The position numbers and the translations under genes are program-made. Source: Rhodospirillales bacterium 24-66-33 (GTDB lineage Bacteria; Pseudomonadota; Alphaproteobacteria; Reyranellales; Reyranellaceae). From it: DNA of 64,000 nt. The notes beneath the pieces were generated by a model that was not told the origin of the DNA, searched no databases, and was given only the letters and a program-made list of their open reading frames with translations. The stretch is taken from positions 100,398 through 164,397 of the forward strand of contig NCHQ01000020.1 of NCBI GenBank assembly GCA_002281855.1. Reading direction: 5' to 3'. Of this stretch, positions 52,033 through 61,831 are shown one piece after another; the stretch's first letter is position 1, and each line of letters starts with the position of its first letter.

Positions 52033-55000
52033 GCGACGAGCTGCCGGAAAACGCCATCGCCATCGTCGGGCTGGCCGGACGCTTCCCCGGCGCCGACGAC
52101 GTCGCCGAGTTCTGGGCGAACGTGCGCAGCGGCAAGACCTCGATCGGGCGCTTCACCGAAGCCGAGCTCGAGGATTCCTTCGGCCCTGACGTGCGCCACG
52201 ACCCCAACTTCGTGCGGGCCCGGCCGATCCTGAAGAACGTCGACAGGTTCGACGCCGAGTTCTTCGGCATGCTGCCGCGTGAGGCCGCCCTCACTGACCC
52301 GCAGCACCGGCTGATGCTGGAATGCGCGTGGGCCGCACTGGAAGACGCGGGCTACGATCCCGCGAAGTATCCCGGCTCGATCGGCGTGTTCGCCGGCTCG
52401 AGCATGAACACCTACCTGTTGACCAACGTGCTGGCCGAGCGGCAAAGCGCCGACGGCTTCGCCAGCGACTACCAGGTCGGCTCCTACGACACGCTGCTGG
52501 GCGCGCTGTCCGACACGCTGGCCACCCGCATCGCGTACAAGCTCAACCTGCGCGGCCCTGCGATGACGGTGCAGAGCGCCTGCTCGACCTCGCTGCTGGC
52601 CGTGGCCCAGGCATGCCAGAGCCTGCTGATGTATCAATCGGACATGGCCTTGGCAGGCGGCGTCTCGATCACCTTCCCACAGAAGCGCGGCTACCTGCAC
52701 CAGGAAGGCGGCATTGTCTCGCCCGACGGCGTCTGCCGGCCGTTCGACGACGGCGCTGGCGGCACCGTGTTCGGCGACGGCGTGGCCGTCGTGCTGCTGA
52801 AGCGGCTCGGCGACGCGATCGAGGACGGCGACCACATCCACGCGGTGATCCTCGGCAGCGCGGTCAACAACGACGGCGCCGACAAGGTGGGCTTCACGGC
52901 ACCCAGCGTGCGCGGCCAGTCGGAGGTCATCGCTTCGGCGATCGCCGCTGCCGGCATCGACGCCTGCACCATCGGTTATGTCGAGTGCCACGGCACGGCG
53001 ACGTCGCTCGGCGATCCCATCGAGTTCGACGGGCTGCTGCGCGGCTTCGGCGCGCAGAAGGTCGAGCAGCCTTACTGTGCGCTGGGCTCGGTGAAGGCCA
53101 ATGTCGGCCATCTCGACGCCGCCTCCGGCGCGACCGGCCTGATCAAGGCGGTGATGGCGCTGCAGCATCGCGAGATCCCGCCGCTCACCAATTTCACGCG
53201 CCCCAACCGGCACCTCGATCTCGCCGGCAGCCCCTTCTACTTCCCGGTGACGCCGGTGCCCTGGGCGCAGGGCACCACGCCGCGCCGTGCCGGCGTGAGT
53301 GCGTTCGGCGTCGGCGGCACCAACGTCCACGTGGTCCTGGAAGAAGCGCCGCAACCCGCGCGGCGGCCGACGTTGGCCGCCCACGGCCACATCCTGCCGC
53401 TCTCGGCACGCAACGATACGGCGCTGAGCGAGGCCGCAACCGCCTTGGCCGACCATCTCGAGCAGGCTCCCGCCGCGCAAATCGAGGACGTCGCCCACAC
53501 CCTCCAGACCGGCCGCCGAGCCTTCGGCCGCCGCGTCACGGTCACCGCCGACTCAGCCGAGGACGCGATCAGGGCATTGCGCTCACTGCCGCCCGCCACC
53601 ACGGCCCAGGGACGGCCGCCGCTCGTGTTCATGTTCCCCGGCCAGGGCGCGCAGCATGCCGGTATGGCGCGCGACCTCCATCGCGACCACGCGCTGTTCC
53701 GCCGGCTGGTCGATGAGGGCATCGCCATCGCGGGGCCGCTCGTCGGCGACGGGCTGAAGGCGCTGCTCCTCGACCCGCAGGCCACGGATGGCGACGCGAC
53801 GCTCCATGCGCAGCCCGGCCTCTTCATCTTCGAGTACGCGCTGGCGCGGCTCTATATGTCCTGGGGCCTCGAGCCCGATACCATGGTGGGCCACAGTGTC
53901 GGCGAGTTCGTCGCGGCGTGCCTCAGTGGCGTCTTCACCTTCGAGGAAGGCTGCCTTTTGGTTTCCGAGCGGGCGCTGGCGATGCAGGCCATGCCGCCGG
54001 GCGCGATGCTGGCGGTCCGCCTGCCCGAAGCCGAGCTGCGCGCCGAGCTGGGCGACGCGCTCGACCTTGCCGCCATCAATGCGCCGCAGCTCGTGGTCGC
54101 CGCAGGACCCAAGGCCGACATCAATGCCCTGAACGCCCGCCTCACCGCGCGCGGCGTGATGTGCCGGCCGCTCGCCGTCAGCCACGCCTTCCATTCGCGC
54201 GCGCTCGACCCGGCACTGCCGGCCATCGAACGCGCTGCGGCTGCGGTCGCGCTGAAGGCACCGCAGCGTGCCTTCGCCTCCAGCGTCACGGGCAGCTGGG
54301 CGAGTGCGGCGCAGGCGACCGATCCGGGATACTGGGCGCGCCACGGCCGCGAACCGGTGCGCTTCGCCGACGCGCTGGCCACGGTGGCACGCGACCAGCC
54401 GTTCCTGCTGGAGGTCGGTCCGGGCCGCAACCTCGCGGGCCTGGCGGCACAGATCGTCGACCGCCAGTCCTTGCGCGGCGTGGCAGCGAGCCTGCCCGAC
54501 GCCGAGACCGAGGATCTGCGCGAGGCGCTGGGGGCGCTCTGGAGCGCGGGCGTCGACATCGACTGGAACCAGGTCGGCGCGCCCGAGGGGCGGCGGATCC
54601 CACTGCCGACCTACCGTTTCCAGCGCACGCGGCACTGGATCCAACGCACTTCGCGCAGCGCCCCCGCGCCCATGCCGGCGATCGGGGCGGAGCCGGTCGC
54701 GGCAGCAGCACCCGCCGCCGCGTCGGCGTCGCGTCTGGAGACCTTGCAGGCCGAGATCGTCGGCATTCTCGAGCACCTGTCGGGCGCGGCGGACATCGAT
54801 CCGCGCGAGACCTTCGTAGACCTGGGTTTCGACTCACTGCTGCTGGGCCAGGTCGCGCGCGCCGTCGAGCGCAAGTTCAGGATGCGGATCACCTTCCGCC
54901 AGCTCCTGAAGGACACGCCGTCGGCGGCGGCCCTCGCCCGCCATCTCGACGCGACCCTGCCGACCGATGCGGTGCAGCCAAAGCCCGAGGCCGCGCGCCC

Positions 55001-58000
55001 GGCCGCTGCTCCTCCGCCGGCCGACGATGGCGAGGCGCGGGTGCGGCTCTACCGGCCGTCCTCGGCCAAGGTGCCGAACACGCTGAGCAACGCCCAGCGC
55101 GACTATGTCGAGACGCTGGTGCGCCAGATCAACGAGCGTACGCCGCTCTCCAAGGTCAGGACGCAGCGCGACCGCGCGGCGCTGGCCGATCCGCGCACCG
55201 CCGCGGGCTTCCGCCAGGAGTGGAAGGAACTCGTCTATCCCGTGATCGCGGCCAGCGCCAAGGGCTCGAAGATCCGCGACATCGACGGCAACGACTATGT
55301 GGATCTGGTGAACGGCTACGGCCAGACCATGTTCGGCCACTCGCCCGACTTCGTGACCGAGGCGATCGTGGCGCAGCTCGGGGACGGCTTCCCGATCGGC
55401 CCGCAGAGCCCGCTGGCCGGCGAGGTCGCGACGCTGGTTTCCGAGATGACCGGCGACGAGCGGGTCACCTTCTGCAACACCGGCTCCGAGGCGGTGATGG
55501 CCGCGATGCGCGTGGCGCGCGCCGTCACGGGACGCGAGCGCGTCGTGGTGTTCGCGCACGACTATCATGGCCAGTTCGACGAGGTGCTGGTGAAGGCGGG
55601 CGGTGGTGCGGCACGCGCCGCCGTGCCGGTGGCGCCGGGCATCCCGCCCGAGTCCGTGGCCAACATGACGGTGCTGCCTTACGGCGACCGCCGCAGCCTC
55701 GACTGGATCGAGGCCAACGGTGAGGAGATCGCCGCCGTCATGGTCGAACCGGTGCAGAGCCGGCATCCCGACCTCCGGCCCAAGGAGTTCCTGCAGAAGC
55801 TGCGGGCGCTCACCGAGGCCAGCGGCTCGGCGCTGGTGTTCGACGAGATCGTCACCGGTTTCCGCGTCCATCCGGGCGGCATGCAGGCGGTATTCGGCAT
55901 CCGAGCCGACATGGCGACCTACGGCAAGGTGGTGGGCGGCGGTATGCCAATCGGCATCCTGGCCGGCAAGGCGCGCTTCATGGATGCGCTCGACGGCGGC
56001 ATGTGGCGCTACGGCGACGACTCGATCCCCGAGACGGCGCCGACCTTCTTCGCCGGCACCTTCGTGCGCCATCCGCTGGCGCTCGCGGCCTGCAAGGCGG
56101 TGCTGCTGCATCTCAAGGCCGAAGGGCCGGCGCTGCAGGAGACTCTCGCCGCGCGCATGGGCGGGCTGGTGGAACGGCTGAACGGCGAGCTGCAGCGGCG
56201 CGGGCTCGCGACGCGCCTCGAAGCCTATTCGAGCTGGTTCCGCATGAATTTCGCGGCCGAAGGGCCGCTCGCCGCCCTGTTCTGGCCGCAGATGCGCCAG
56301 CTCGGCGTCCATGTGCAGGACGGCTATCCCTGCTTCCTGACGACGGCCCATTCCGATGCCGATATCGCCACCATCGAGCGCGCCTTCACGGCGACGCTCG
56401 ACGCGCTGGAGCGCGGCGGGATCCTCGATGCGGTGCGCCATGCAGCGGGCGAGTCAGCGCCGCTCACCGAGCCGCAACTCGAGATCCTGGCGGCCGCCCA
56501 GCTCGGTGACGATGCTTCCTGTGCCTTCAACGAGGGGGTGAGTGTCGAACTCGTGGGCGAAATCGACCCGGCGGCCCTCGCGGCGGCGCTGAACGCAGTC
56601 GTGGCGCGCCACCAGGCGCTGCGCGGCCATGTCGACCGCTCGGGCGAGCGCATGCACTTCGCGCCCAACCTCACGCTCGACCTTCCCGTGCGCGACCTCT
56701 CGCACGAGGCCGATCCGGCAGCCGCTCTGGCCGGGCTGGTCGACGTCGATGCACGCAGTGCTTTCGACCTGTGGAACGGCCCGCTCGTCCGTGCCGCGCT
56801 CGTGCGTCTGGCAGCGGACCGCCATATGCTGGTCTTCACCGCACATCACATCGTCTGCGATGGTTGGTCGGTGAACATCGTGCTGAACGATCTCGCCGCG
56901 CTCTATCGCGCGGCGCGCGCCGGCGCGATCGCCGACCTCGGACCGGCGCCGCGCTTCGCCGACTACGCGGCGGCGCAGACGGAGACCCAGGACGCGCGCG
57001 CCCAGGACCTTGCCTGGTGGGCCTGCCAGTTCGCCGACCTGCCGCCGCTGCCCGACCTGCCGGTAGACCGGCCGCGGCCGCCGCTCCGCTCCTTCGCCGG
57101 CGCCACTTACACGACGCGGTTCGATGGCGGCCTCCACGCCGCGCTCCGCAAGACCGGCGCGGCGAGCGGTACGACGCTCTTCTCCGTCCTGTTCACCGCG
57201 CTGCAGGCCGTGCTCGGCTGCCTCGCCAACGCCTCCGACGTGGTGATGGGCGTGCCGGTCGCCGGCCAGTCGGTCGACGACCAACCCGACCTCGTCGGCC
57301 ATTGCGTGCAGATGCTGCCCTTCCGTGCGGCCGTGGACTGGCAGGCGCCGTTCGATCGCCACGTCGAGGCGGTGGCGCAGCGCCTGCTCGACGGCTTCGA
57401 CCATGCGCGCTGCACCTACGGCACGCTGGTCCGCGCGCTGCCGATACAGCGGGTCGCCAATCGACTGCCGCTCACCGAAATCCAGTTCAACCTGGAGAAG
57501 GTTGCCGAAGCGCTCGACTTCGGTGGCCCCAGGGTCTCGGTCACGCCCAACGGCAAGGCCGCCGTGAATTTCGACCTGTTCGTGAACATAATCGAGTCCG
57601 CTTCCGGCCTCCGGATCGATTGCGACTACAACAGCGACCTCTACGACGAGGAGACGGTCGCACGGTGGATGGTGCATTACCGGCGGCTGCTCGAGGGTCT
57701 CGTCGCGGTGCCGGCCACGACCATGGCCGCGCTGCCGCTGCTCACCCCTGCGCAGGAGCGCTTCGTCCTCGACGAGGTCAACGACAGCGCGTCGGTCCAT
57801 CCGCGCGAAAGCTGCCTACACGAGCTGTTCGCCGCGCAGGTGGCGAAGACACCCGACGCCGTCGCCGTCGTCGACCGTCGGGGCTCGCTGACCTACGCCG
57901 AGCTCGACCGGCACTCGACGCGGCTCGCACAGGAGATGCTGGGCGTCTGCGAGAGGCGCCACGGCCGGATCGCCATCGCGGTCGACCGCTCGCGCCTGCT

Positions 58001-59609
58001 GCCGGTCGCGCTGCTCGCCGCCCTGAAATCGGGCCACGCCTACGTGCCGCTCGACACAAGCCAGCCGATCGAGCGGCTGAAGCAGATCGCGATCGCCGCC
58101 CAGATCGACGGCCTCGTCTGTCAGGATGACCGAATCGCAGGGATTGCGCCTTATGCTTTCGCGCTGCGCACCGACCGGCTCCCCCTCGACGAGGTGCTGC
58201 AGCGCCATCCCCTGCCCAAGGTGGCGGCTGACGCGACGGCCTACGTTCTCTTCACGTCGGGCTCGACCGGTACGCCCAAGGGCGTCGAGGTCTGCCATCA
58301 CTCGCTCACCAACCTGATCACCGACGTGGTCCGCCGGCTCGAACTCACGGCGAGCGACGTCACGATCGGCTCCAGCGCCATCACCTTCGACGTGGCCGCC
58401 ACCGAGCTCTTTGCGCCGCTGGTGAGCGGCGGCCGTCTCGTGCTGAGCGAGGCGGACGAGGTGAGGACCGGCGTCGAGCTGATCCGCCTCGCCGGGGAAT
58501 CGGCGGCCACGCTGATGCAGGCGACACCGACCCTGTGGCGCATGCTGCTCGACGCGGGCTTCACCTCGTGGCCCGGCCTGCGCATGATCACTGTCGGCGA
58601 GGCGATCTCGCGCGCCACCGTCGACCGGTTAATCGAGGGCGGCGGGCGGCTGTGGAACCTCTACGGCCCGACCGAGACCACGATCTACTCCTCGGGCCAG
58701 GAGATGCTGCCGGGCGAGACCGAGGTCACGATCGGCCGGCCGCTTGCCAACCAGCGCCTCTACGTGCTCGACGACCGTGACCAGTTGGCGCCGCCGGGCA
58801 CGGTCCGCAACCTGTTCATCGGCGGCGACGGACTCGCCAAGGGATACTTCGACCGCAGTGACCTCACCGACGCCGCCTTCCGCGACCTCGCGCTTGCCGG
58901 CCGCGCGCCGCAGCGTCTCTACCGCACCGGCGACCTCGCCCGCCTGCTGCCGTCGGGCGCGTTCGAGTTGCACGGGCGCATCGACCATCAGGTGAAGCTG
59001 CGCGGCTTCCGGATCGAGCTCGAGGAGATCGAGGCAGTGCTGCGCCAGGCGTCCGGCGTGCGCGACGCCGCCGTGGTTCTGCGCACCGACATCGGCCCCG
59101 ATCCTCTGCTGGTCGGCTACGTGGCGGGCGATGCGCGCGCGCCCCAGCTCTCGGCCTTCCTCGCCGACCGGCTGCCGGCCTACATGGTGCCGTTGCGCTG
59201 GGTAACGCTCGATGCACTGCCGCTCACGCCGAATGGCAAGACCGACCGCACCGCGCTGCCCTTGCCCGTACCGGCCGCCGCGTCGCCGGTCAGCAGCCCG
59301 CCGCGCACACCGCTCGAGGGCCGCATCGCCGCAGTGTGGGCGGCCGTCATCGGCCTACCCACGGTCGGCGCGCACGACCCGCTGTTCGCCCTGGGTGCGG
59401 ATTCACTTCAGGTGTTCCGCATCGCCGCCCAGCTCGACCGGGAGGGGATCGCGGTCAGCGCACGCGAGCTGATGAAGAACCCGACGGTTGCCGCTCTCGC
59501 GGAAGCGATCGATGGCACGCCGGCGGCGTCGCGAGAGGCCAACGTCCGTCGCGGCCCCGCTCTTGCCGACTTCCGGCACGGCGCGCGGCGGCGGACGCTC
59601 AAGTCGTGA
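52029..59609 (+). CDS. Hybrid PKS-NRPS: KS-AT-ACP-aminotransferase-C-A-T
   Basis: One 2526-residue protein. KS (about 9-437): Cys185 in SACSTSLL, His321 in ECHGTATS, His361 in NVGHLDAASG. AT (about 530-820): Ser623 in GHSVGEF and HAFHS around His722, the malonyl-CoA type. ACP (about 900-980): Ser936 in LGFDSLLLG. Class III PLP aminotransferase (about 1020-1466): Lys1300 in TYGKVVGGGMPIG, of the AMT type seen in mycosubtilin and microcystin synthetases that turns a beta-ketoacyl-ACP into a beta-amino acyl chain. C (about 1478-1891): His1606/His1607 in AHHIVCDGWS, intact. A (about 1930-2410): FTSGSTGTPKG, LYGPTETT, YRTGDLA. T: Ser2459 in LGADSLQ. There is no KR, DH or ER. The next gene follows at once. 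Confidence 0.95.
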   Translation: MSDELPENAIAIVGLAGRFPGADDVAEFWANVRSGKTSIGRFTEAELEDSFGPDVRHDPNFVRARPILKNVDRFDAEFFGMLPREAALTDPQHRLMLECAWAALEDAGYDPAKYPGSIGVFAGSSMNTYLLTNVLAERQSADGFASDYQVGSYDTLLGALSDTLATRIAYKLNLRGPAMTVQSACSTSLLAVAQACQSLLMYQSDMALAGGVSITFPQKRGYLHQEGGIVSPDGVCRPFDDGAGGTVFGDGVAVVLLKRLGDAIEDGDHIHAVILGSAVNNDGADKVGFTAPSVRGQSEVIASAIAAAGIDACTIGYVECHGTATSLGDPIEFDGLLRGFGAQKVEQPYCALGSVKANVGHLDAASGATGLIKAVMALQHREIPPLTNFTRPNRHLDLAGSPFYFPVTPVPWAQGTTPRRAGVSAFGVGGTNVHVVLEEAPQPARRPTLAAHGHILPLSARNDTALSEAATALADHLEQAPAAQIEDVAHTLQTGRRAFGRRVTVTADSAEDAIRALRSLPPATTAQGRPPLVFMFPGQGAQHAGMARDLHRDHALFRRLVDEGIAIAGPLVGDGLKALLLDPQATDGDATLHAQPGLFIFEYALARLYMSWGLEPDTMVGHSVGEFVAACLSGVFTFEEGCLLVSERALAMQAMPPGAMLAVRLPEAELRAELGDALDLAAINAPQLVVAAGPKADINALNARLTARGVMCRPLAVSHAFHSRALDPALPAIERAAAAVALKAPQRAFASSVTGSWASAAQATDPGYWARHGREPVRFADALATVARDQPFLLEVGPGRNLAGLAAQIVDRQSLRGVAASLPDAETEDLREALGALWSAGVDIDWNQVGAPEGRRIPLPTYRFQRTRHWIQRTSRSAPAPMPAIGAEPVAAAAPAAASASRLETLQAEIVGILEHLSGAADIDPRETFVDLGFDSLLLGQVARAVERKFRMRITFRQLLKDTPSAAALARHLDATLPTDAVQPKPEAARPAAAPPPADDGEARVRLYRPSSAKVPNTLSNAQRDYVETLVRQINERTPLSKVRTQRDRAALADPRTAAGFRQEWKELVYPVIAASAKGSKIRDIDGNDYVDLVNGYGQTMFGHSPDFVTEAIVAQLGDGFPIGPQSPLAGEVATLVSEMTGDERVTFCNTGSEAVMAAMRVARAVTGRERVVVFAHDYHGQFDEVLVKAGGGAARAAVPVAPGIPPESVANMTVLPYGDRRSLDWIEANGEEIAAVMVEPVQSRHPDLRPKEFLQKLRALTEASGSALVFDEIVTGFRVHPGGMQAVFGIRADMATYGKVVGGGMPIGILAGKARFMDALDGGMWRYGDDSIPETAPTFFAGTFVRHPLALAACKAVLLHLKAEGPALQETLAARMGGLVERLNGELQRRGLATRLEAYSSWFRMNFAAEGPLAALFWPQMRQLGVHVQDGYPCFLTTAHSDADIATIERAFTATLDALERGGILDAVRHAAGESAPLTEPQLEILAAAQLGDDASCAFNEGVSVELVGEIDPAALAAALNAVVARHQALRGHVDRSGERMHFAPNLTLDLPVRDLSHEADPAAALAGLVDVDARSAFDLWNGPLVRAALVRLAADRHMLVFTAHHIVCDGWSVNIVLNDLAALYRAARAGAIADLGPAPRFADYAAAQTETQDARAQDLAWWACQFADLPPLPDLPVDRPRPPLRSFAGATYTTRFDGGLHAALRKTGAASGTTLFSVLFTALQAVLGCLANASDVVMGVPVAGQSVDDQPDLVGHCVQMLPFRAAVDWQAPFDRHVEAVAQRLLDGFDHARCTYGTLVRALPIQRVANRLPLTEIQFNLEKVAEALDFGGPRVSVTPNGKAAVNFDLFVNIIESASGLRIDCDYNSDLYDEETVARWMVHYRRLLEGLVAVPATTMAALPLLTPAQERFVLDEVNDSASVHPRESCLHELFAAQVAKTPDAVAVVDRRGSLTYAELDRHSTRLAQEMLGVCERRHGRIAIAVDRSRLLPVALLAALKSGHAYVPLDTSQPIERLKQIAIAAQIDGLVCQDDRIAGIAPYAFALRTDRLPLDEVLQRHPLPKVAADATAYVLFTSGSTGTPKGVEVCHHSLTNLITDVVRRLELTASDVTIGSSAITFDVAATELFAPLVSGGRLVLSEADEVRTGVELIRLAGESAATLMQATPTLWRMLLDAGFTSWPGLRMITVGEAISRATVDRLIEGGGRLWNLYGPTETTIYSSGQEMLPGETEVTIGRPLANQRLYVLDDRDQLAPPGTVRNLFIGGDGLAKGYFDRSDLTDAAFRDLALAGRAPQRLYRTGDLARLLPSGAFELHGRIDHQVKLRGFRIELEEIEAVLRQASGVRDAAVVLRTDIGPDPLLVGYVAGDARAPQLSAFLADRLPAYMVPLRWVTLDALPLTPNGKTDRTALPLPVPAAASPVSSPPRTPLEGRIAAVWAAVIGLPTVGAHDPLFALGADSLQVFRIAAQLDREGIAVSARELMKNPTVAALAEAIDGTPAASREANVRRGPALADFRHGARRRTLKS

Positions 59610-59611
59610 GC

Positions 59612-61831
59612 ATGGGGGAACATGACGACAGGCTGACGCCGGCGCACGCGCAGGCGTTCGCCTGCACGATGCTGCAGGAACGCTTCTTCGCCCAGCAGCG
59701 CAGCCGCGGTCCGCAGGGACTGAACATCGCCATGCGCTGGCTGGTGACCGGCGAGCTGTCGCATGCCGCAGCGGAGGGCGCGCTGCAGGCGCTGGTGCGC
59801 CGGCACGAGATCCTGCGCACCTCGTTCCGCGAGATCGACGGCCGGCTGGCGCAGGAGGTGCATTCGTCCTGCCCGGTGAAGCTGAATGCCGAGGACCTGA
59901 CGGCGCTGCCGGCCGAGGAGCGCGAGTCGCGCGCCGAGGAGATCGCCCGCGCCGAAGCCGTGGCGCCGATCGATCCCGCGGTGGCGCCGCTCCTGCGCTC
60001 CAGCCTGCTGCGGCTGGCGCCCGACCGTGGCGTCCTGCTGCTCACCCTGCATTCGCTGGTCTGCGACGGGTGGTCGACCGGCTTGATCGTCCGCGAGCTG
60101 CGCGCTGCCGCCGAGGCGATCGACGACGGCCGCGCGCCCGACATCACACCGCCCGACCTGCAGTTCGCCGACTACGCGGCCTGGCAGAACGAGCTGCTGG
60201 CGAGTGGCGAACTCGACGAGGCGCGTGCCTACTGGATGCGGCAGCTCCGCGGCGCTTCGGCCACCCCCGTGCCGGCCGACCACGCCCTGCCCACCGGCGC
60301 GCGGCCCGGCGAGCGCAGCAACATCACCTCGCTGCTGCTGCCGGGTGAACTCAGCGCGGCGTTCGAGAGCTTCGCGCGGAAGCATGACGCCACGCTGTTC
60401 GGCCTGGCCGTGGCGGCGCTGGGGCTGATGCTGCATCGCGTGACGGGGAGCGCCGAAATCGTGTTCGGCTCCCAGGTCGCCAACCGCGAGGAGCCCGAGG
60501 CCGCGGAGCTGATCGGGCCGACGGTGAACTCGATCACCCTCTGCCTGCCGGTCGACGACGCCACGACCCTGCACGGCTTCGTCGGCATCGCCAACGAGCG
60601 CGTCCAGGAAGCGCTGCGCCACCAGCGCCTGCCATTCGAGATCGCCGAGAACTTCGCCGCGCGCCGCGACGGGCGACCGCTGCACGCCGTCAACCTCGTG
60701 CTGCACCGCTCCTATTCCGGCACCACCGAGACCGAGCGCGACGGCGCAGGCCGCTTCGGCCTGGTCTCGCTGCCTTCCTTCTCGTCGGGCACGCAGTGGC
60801 CACTCAACTTCTACATGATCGGCCGCGACGAAGGCTGGCGCCTGTCCTGCGAGGCCGATGCCGGCCTCTACGAGCCGGCCACCGTCAAGGCGCTGCTGGA
60901 CGCTTGGCGCCTCTGCCTCGAGACTCTCGCGACCGCGGCCGACGGGCCGCTGGCGGCGAACGTGGCTCTGGCCGGCATCGCGGCCCCCAGCGGGACGTTG
61001 CCGTCGGGGCGCCCGGCCGTGGCGCGTGGCGAGCCCATCCCGGTCCACGAGCCGGAACGGCAGGTCGTGCGCTTCCACGAGGACGGTCCGCGCACGCCGA
61101 TGATCGTGCTCAACAACCGCTCGGTCTATTTTCAGCTCGCGCGCCAGCTCGGCGAGCAGCGGCCCTTCACCGACATCCTGATGTACCACCAGGACGGACC
61201 GGTCGATCTCGACGCCTACACGTTCGAGGACTTCGGCGCCTATGCGGTGCGGCTGATCCGCTGGGCGCAGCCGCGCGGCCCCTACATCCTGGGCGGCCAC
61301 TGTGTGTATGGCGTGCTGGCCTTCGAGGCGGCGCGCCAGCTCACGGCGATGGGCGAGGAGGTGCCGCTGGTCGCGCTGTTCGATAGCTGGGGGCCCGGCT
61401 ATCGCGAGACCATGTCGCGCTGGGAGCGCGTGCTGCGCCGCCAGCAACTCCGCCTCGACCGGTACAAGAAGCGCGTCACGCGGTTCCGCAAGGGCGAGGT
61501 CGGCTTCGACGAGCTGGTGCGCAAGCCGGTGCTCTACCATCTCGGCCTGCTGCCCCATGAAGCGGGACCGACGCGGCAGGCACTGGTCGGCGAGTGGTTC
61601 GACGACTATCTCTACAGCAAGGTCGCGCAGTACCGGCCGACGCCCTATGCCGGCGACGTCGTGCTGTTCCGCAGCAACGAGCCGCTGCGCGGCCGGCTGT
61701 TCGACGAGCACATGGGCTGGAAGCCCCTGGTCGCCGGCAAGTTCGCCAAGGTCGACGTGAACAGCGGCCATTTCGACATGTTCCGCGAGCGGCCAGCGGC
61801 CGAGATCGCAACCGTCTTGCGTCCGCTGTGA
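59612..61831 (+). CDS. NRPS release protein: degenerate condensation domain - thioesterase (C*-TE)
   Basis: The 739-residue protein has a condensation-fold domain (about 8-430) and a C-terminal thioesterase (about 490-738), with no carrier. The condensation motif HHxxxDG reads His147-Ser148-L-V-C-Asp152-G: the second, catalytic His is replaced by Ser, while DGWS remains. The thioesterase elbow, normally GxSxG, reads GGHCVYG with Cys564 as presumed nucleophile; Asp591 (LFDSWGPG) and His720 (SGHFDMF) complete the triad. Cysteine thioesterases are known from obafluorin and sulfazecin pathways, where they form strained rings. A GTG start at 59606, overlapping the previous stop, is also possible. 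Confidence 0.9.
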   Translation: MGEHDDRLTPAHAQAFACTMLQERFFAQQRSRGPQGLNIAMRWLVTGELSHAAAEGALQALVRRHEILRTSFREIDGRLAQEVHSSCPVKLNAEDLTALPAEERESRAEEIARAEAVAPIDPAVAPLLRSSLLRLAPDRGVLLLTLHSLVCDGWSTGLIVRELRAAAEAIDDGRAPDITPPDLQFADYAAWQNELLASGELDEARAYWMRQLRGASATPVPADHALPTGARPGERSNITSLLLPGELSAAFESFARKHDATLFGLAVAALGLMLHRVTGSAEIVFGSQVANREEPEAAELIGPTVNSITLCLPVDDATTLHGFVGIANERVQEALRHQRLPFEIAENFAARRDGRPLHAVNLVLHRSYSGTTETERDGAGRFGLVSLPSFSSGTQWPLNFYMIGRDEGWRLSCEADAGLYEPATVKALLDAWRLCLETLATAADGPLAANVALAGIAAPSGTLPSGRPAVARGEPIPVHEPERQVVRFHEDGPRTPMIVLNNRSVYFQLARQLGEQRPFTDILMYHQDGPVDLDAYTFEDFGAYAVRLIRWAQPRGPYILGGHCVYGVLAFEAARQLTAMGEEVPLVALFDSWGPGYRETMSRWERVLRRQQLRLDRYKKRVTRFRKGEVGFDELVRKPVLYHLGLLPHEAGPTRQALVGEWFDDYLYSKVAQYRPTPYAGDVVLFRSNEPLRGRLFDEHMGWKPLVAGKFAKVDVNSGHFDMFRERPAAEIATVLRPL

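Noticed and set aside
54834..56441. A 535-residue minus-strand frame inside the PKS-NRPS gene
   Set aside because: It is antisense to the ACP and aminotransferase domains and has no family features.
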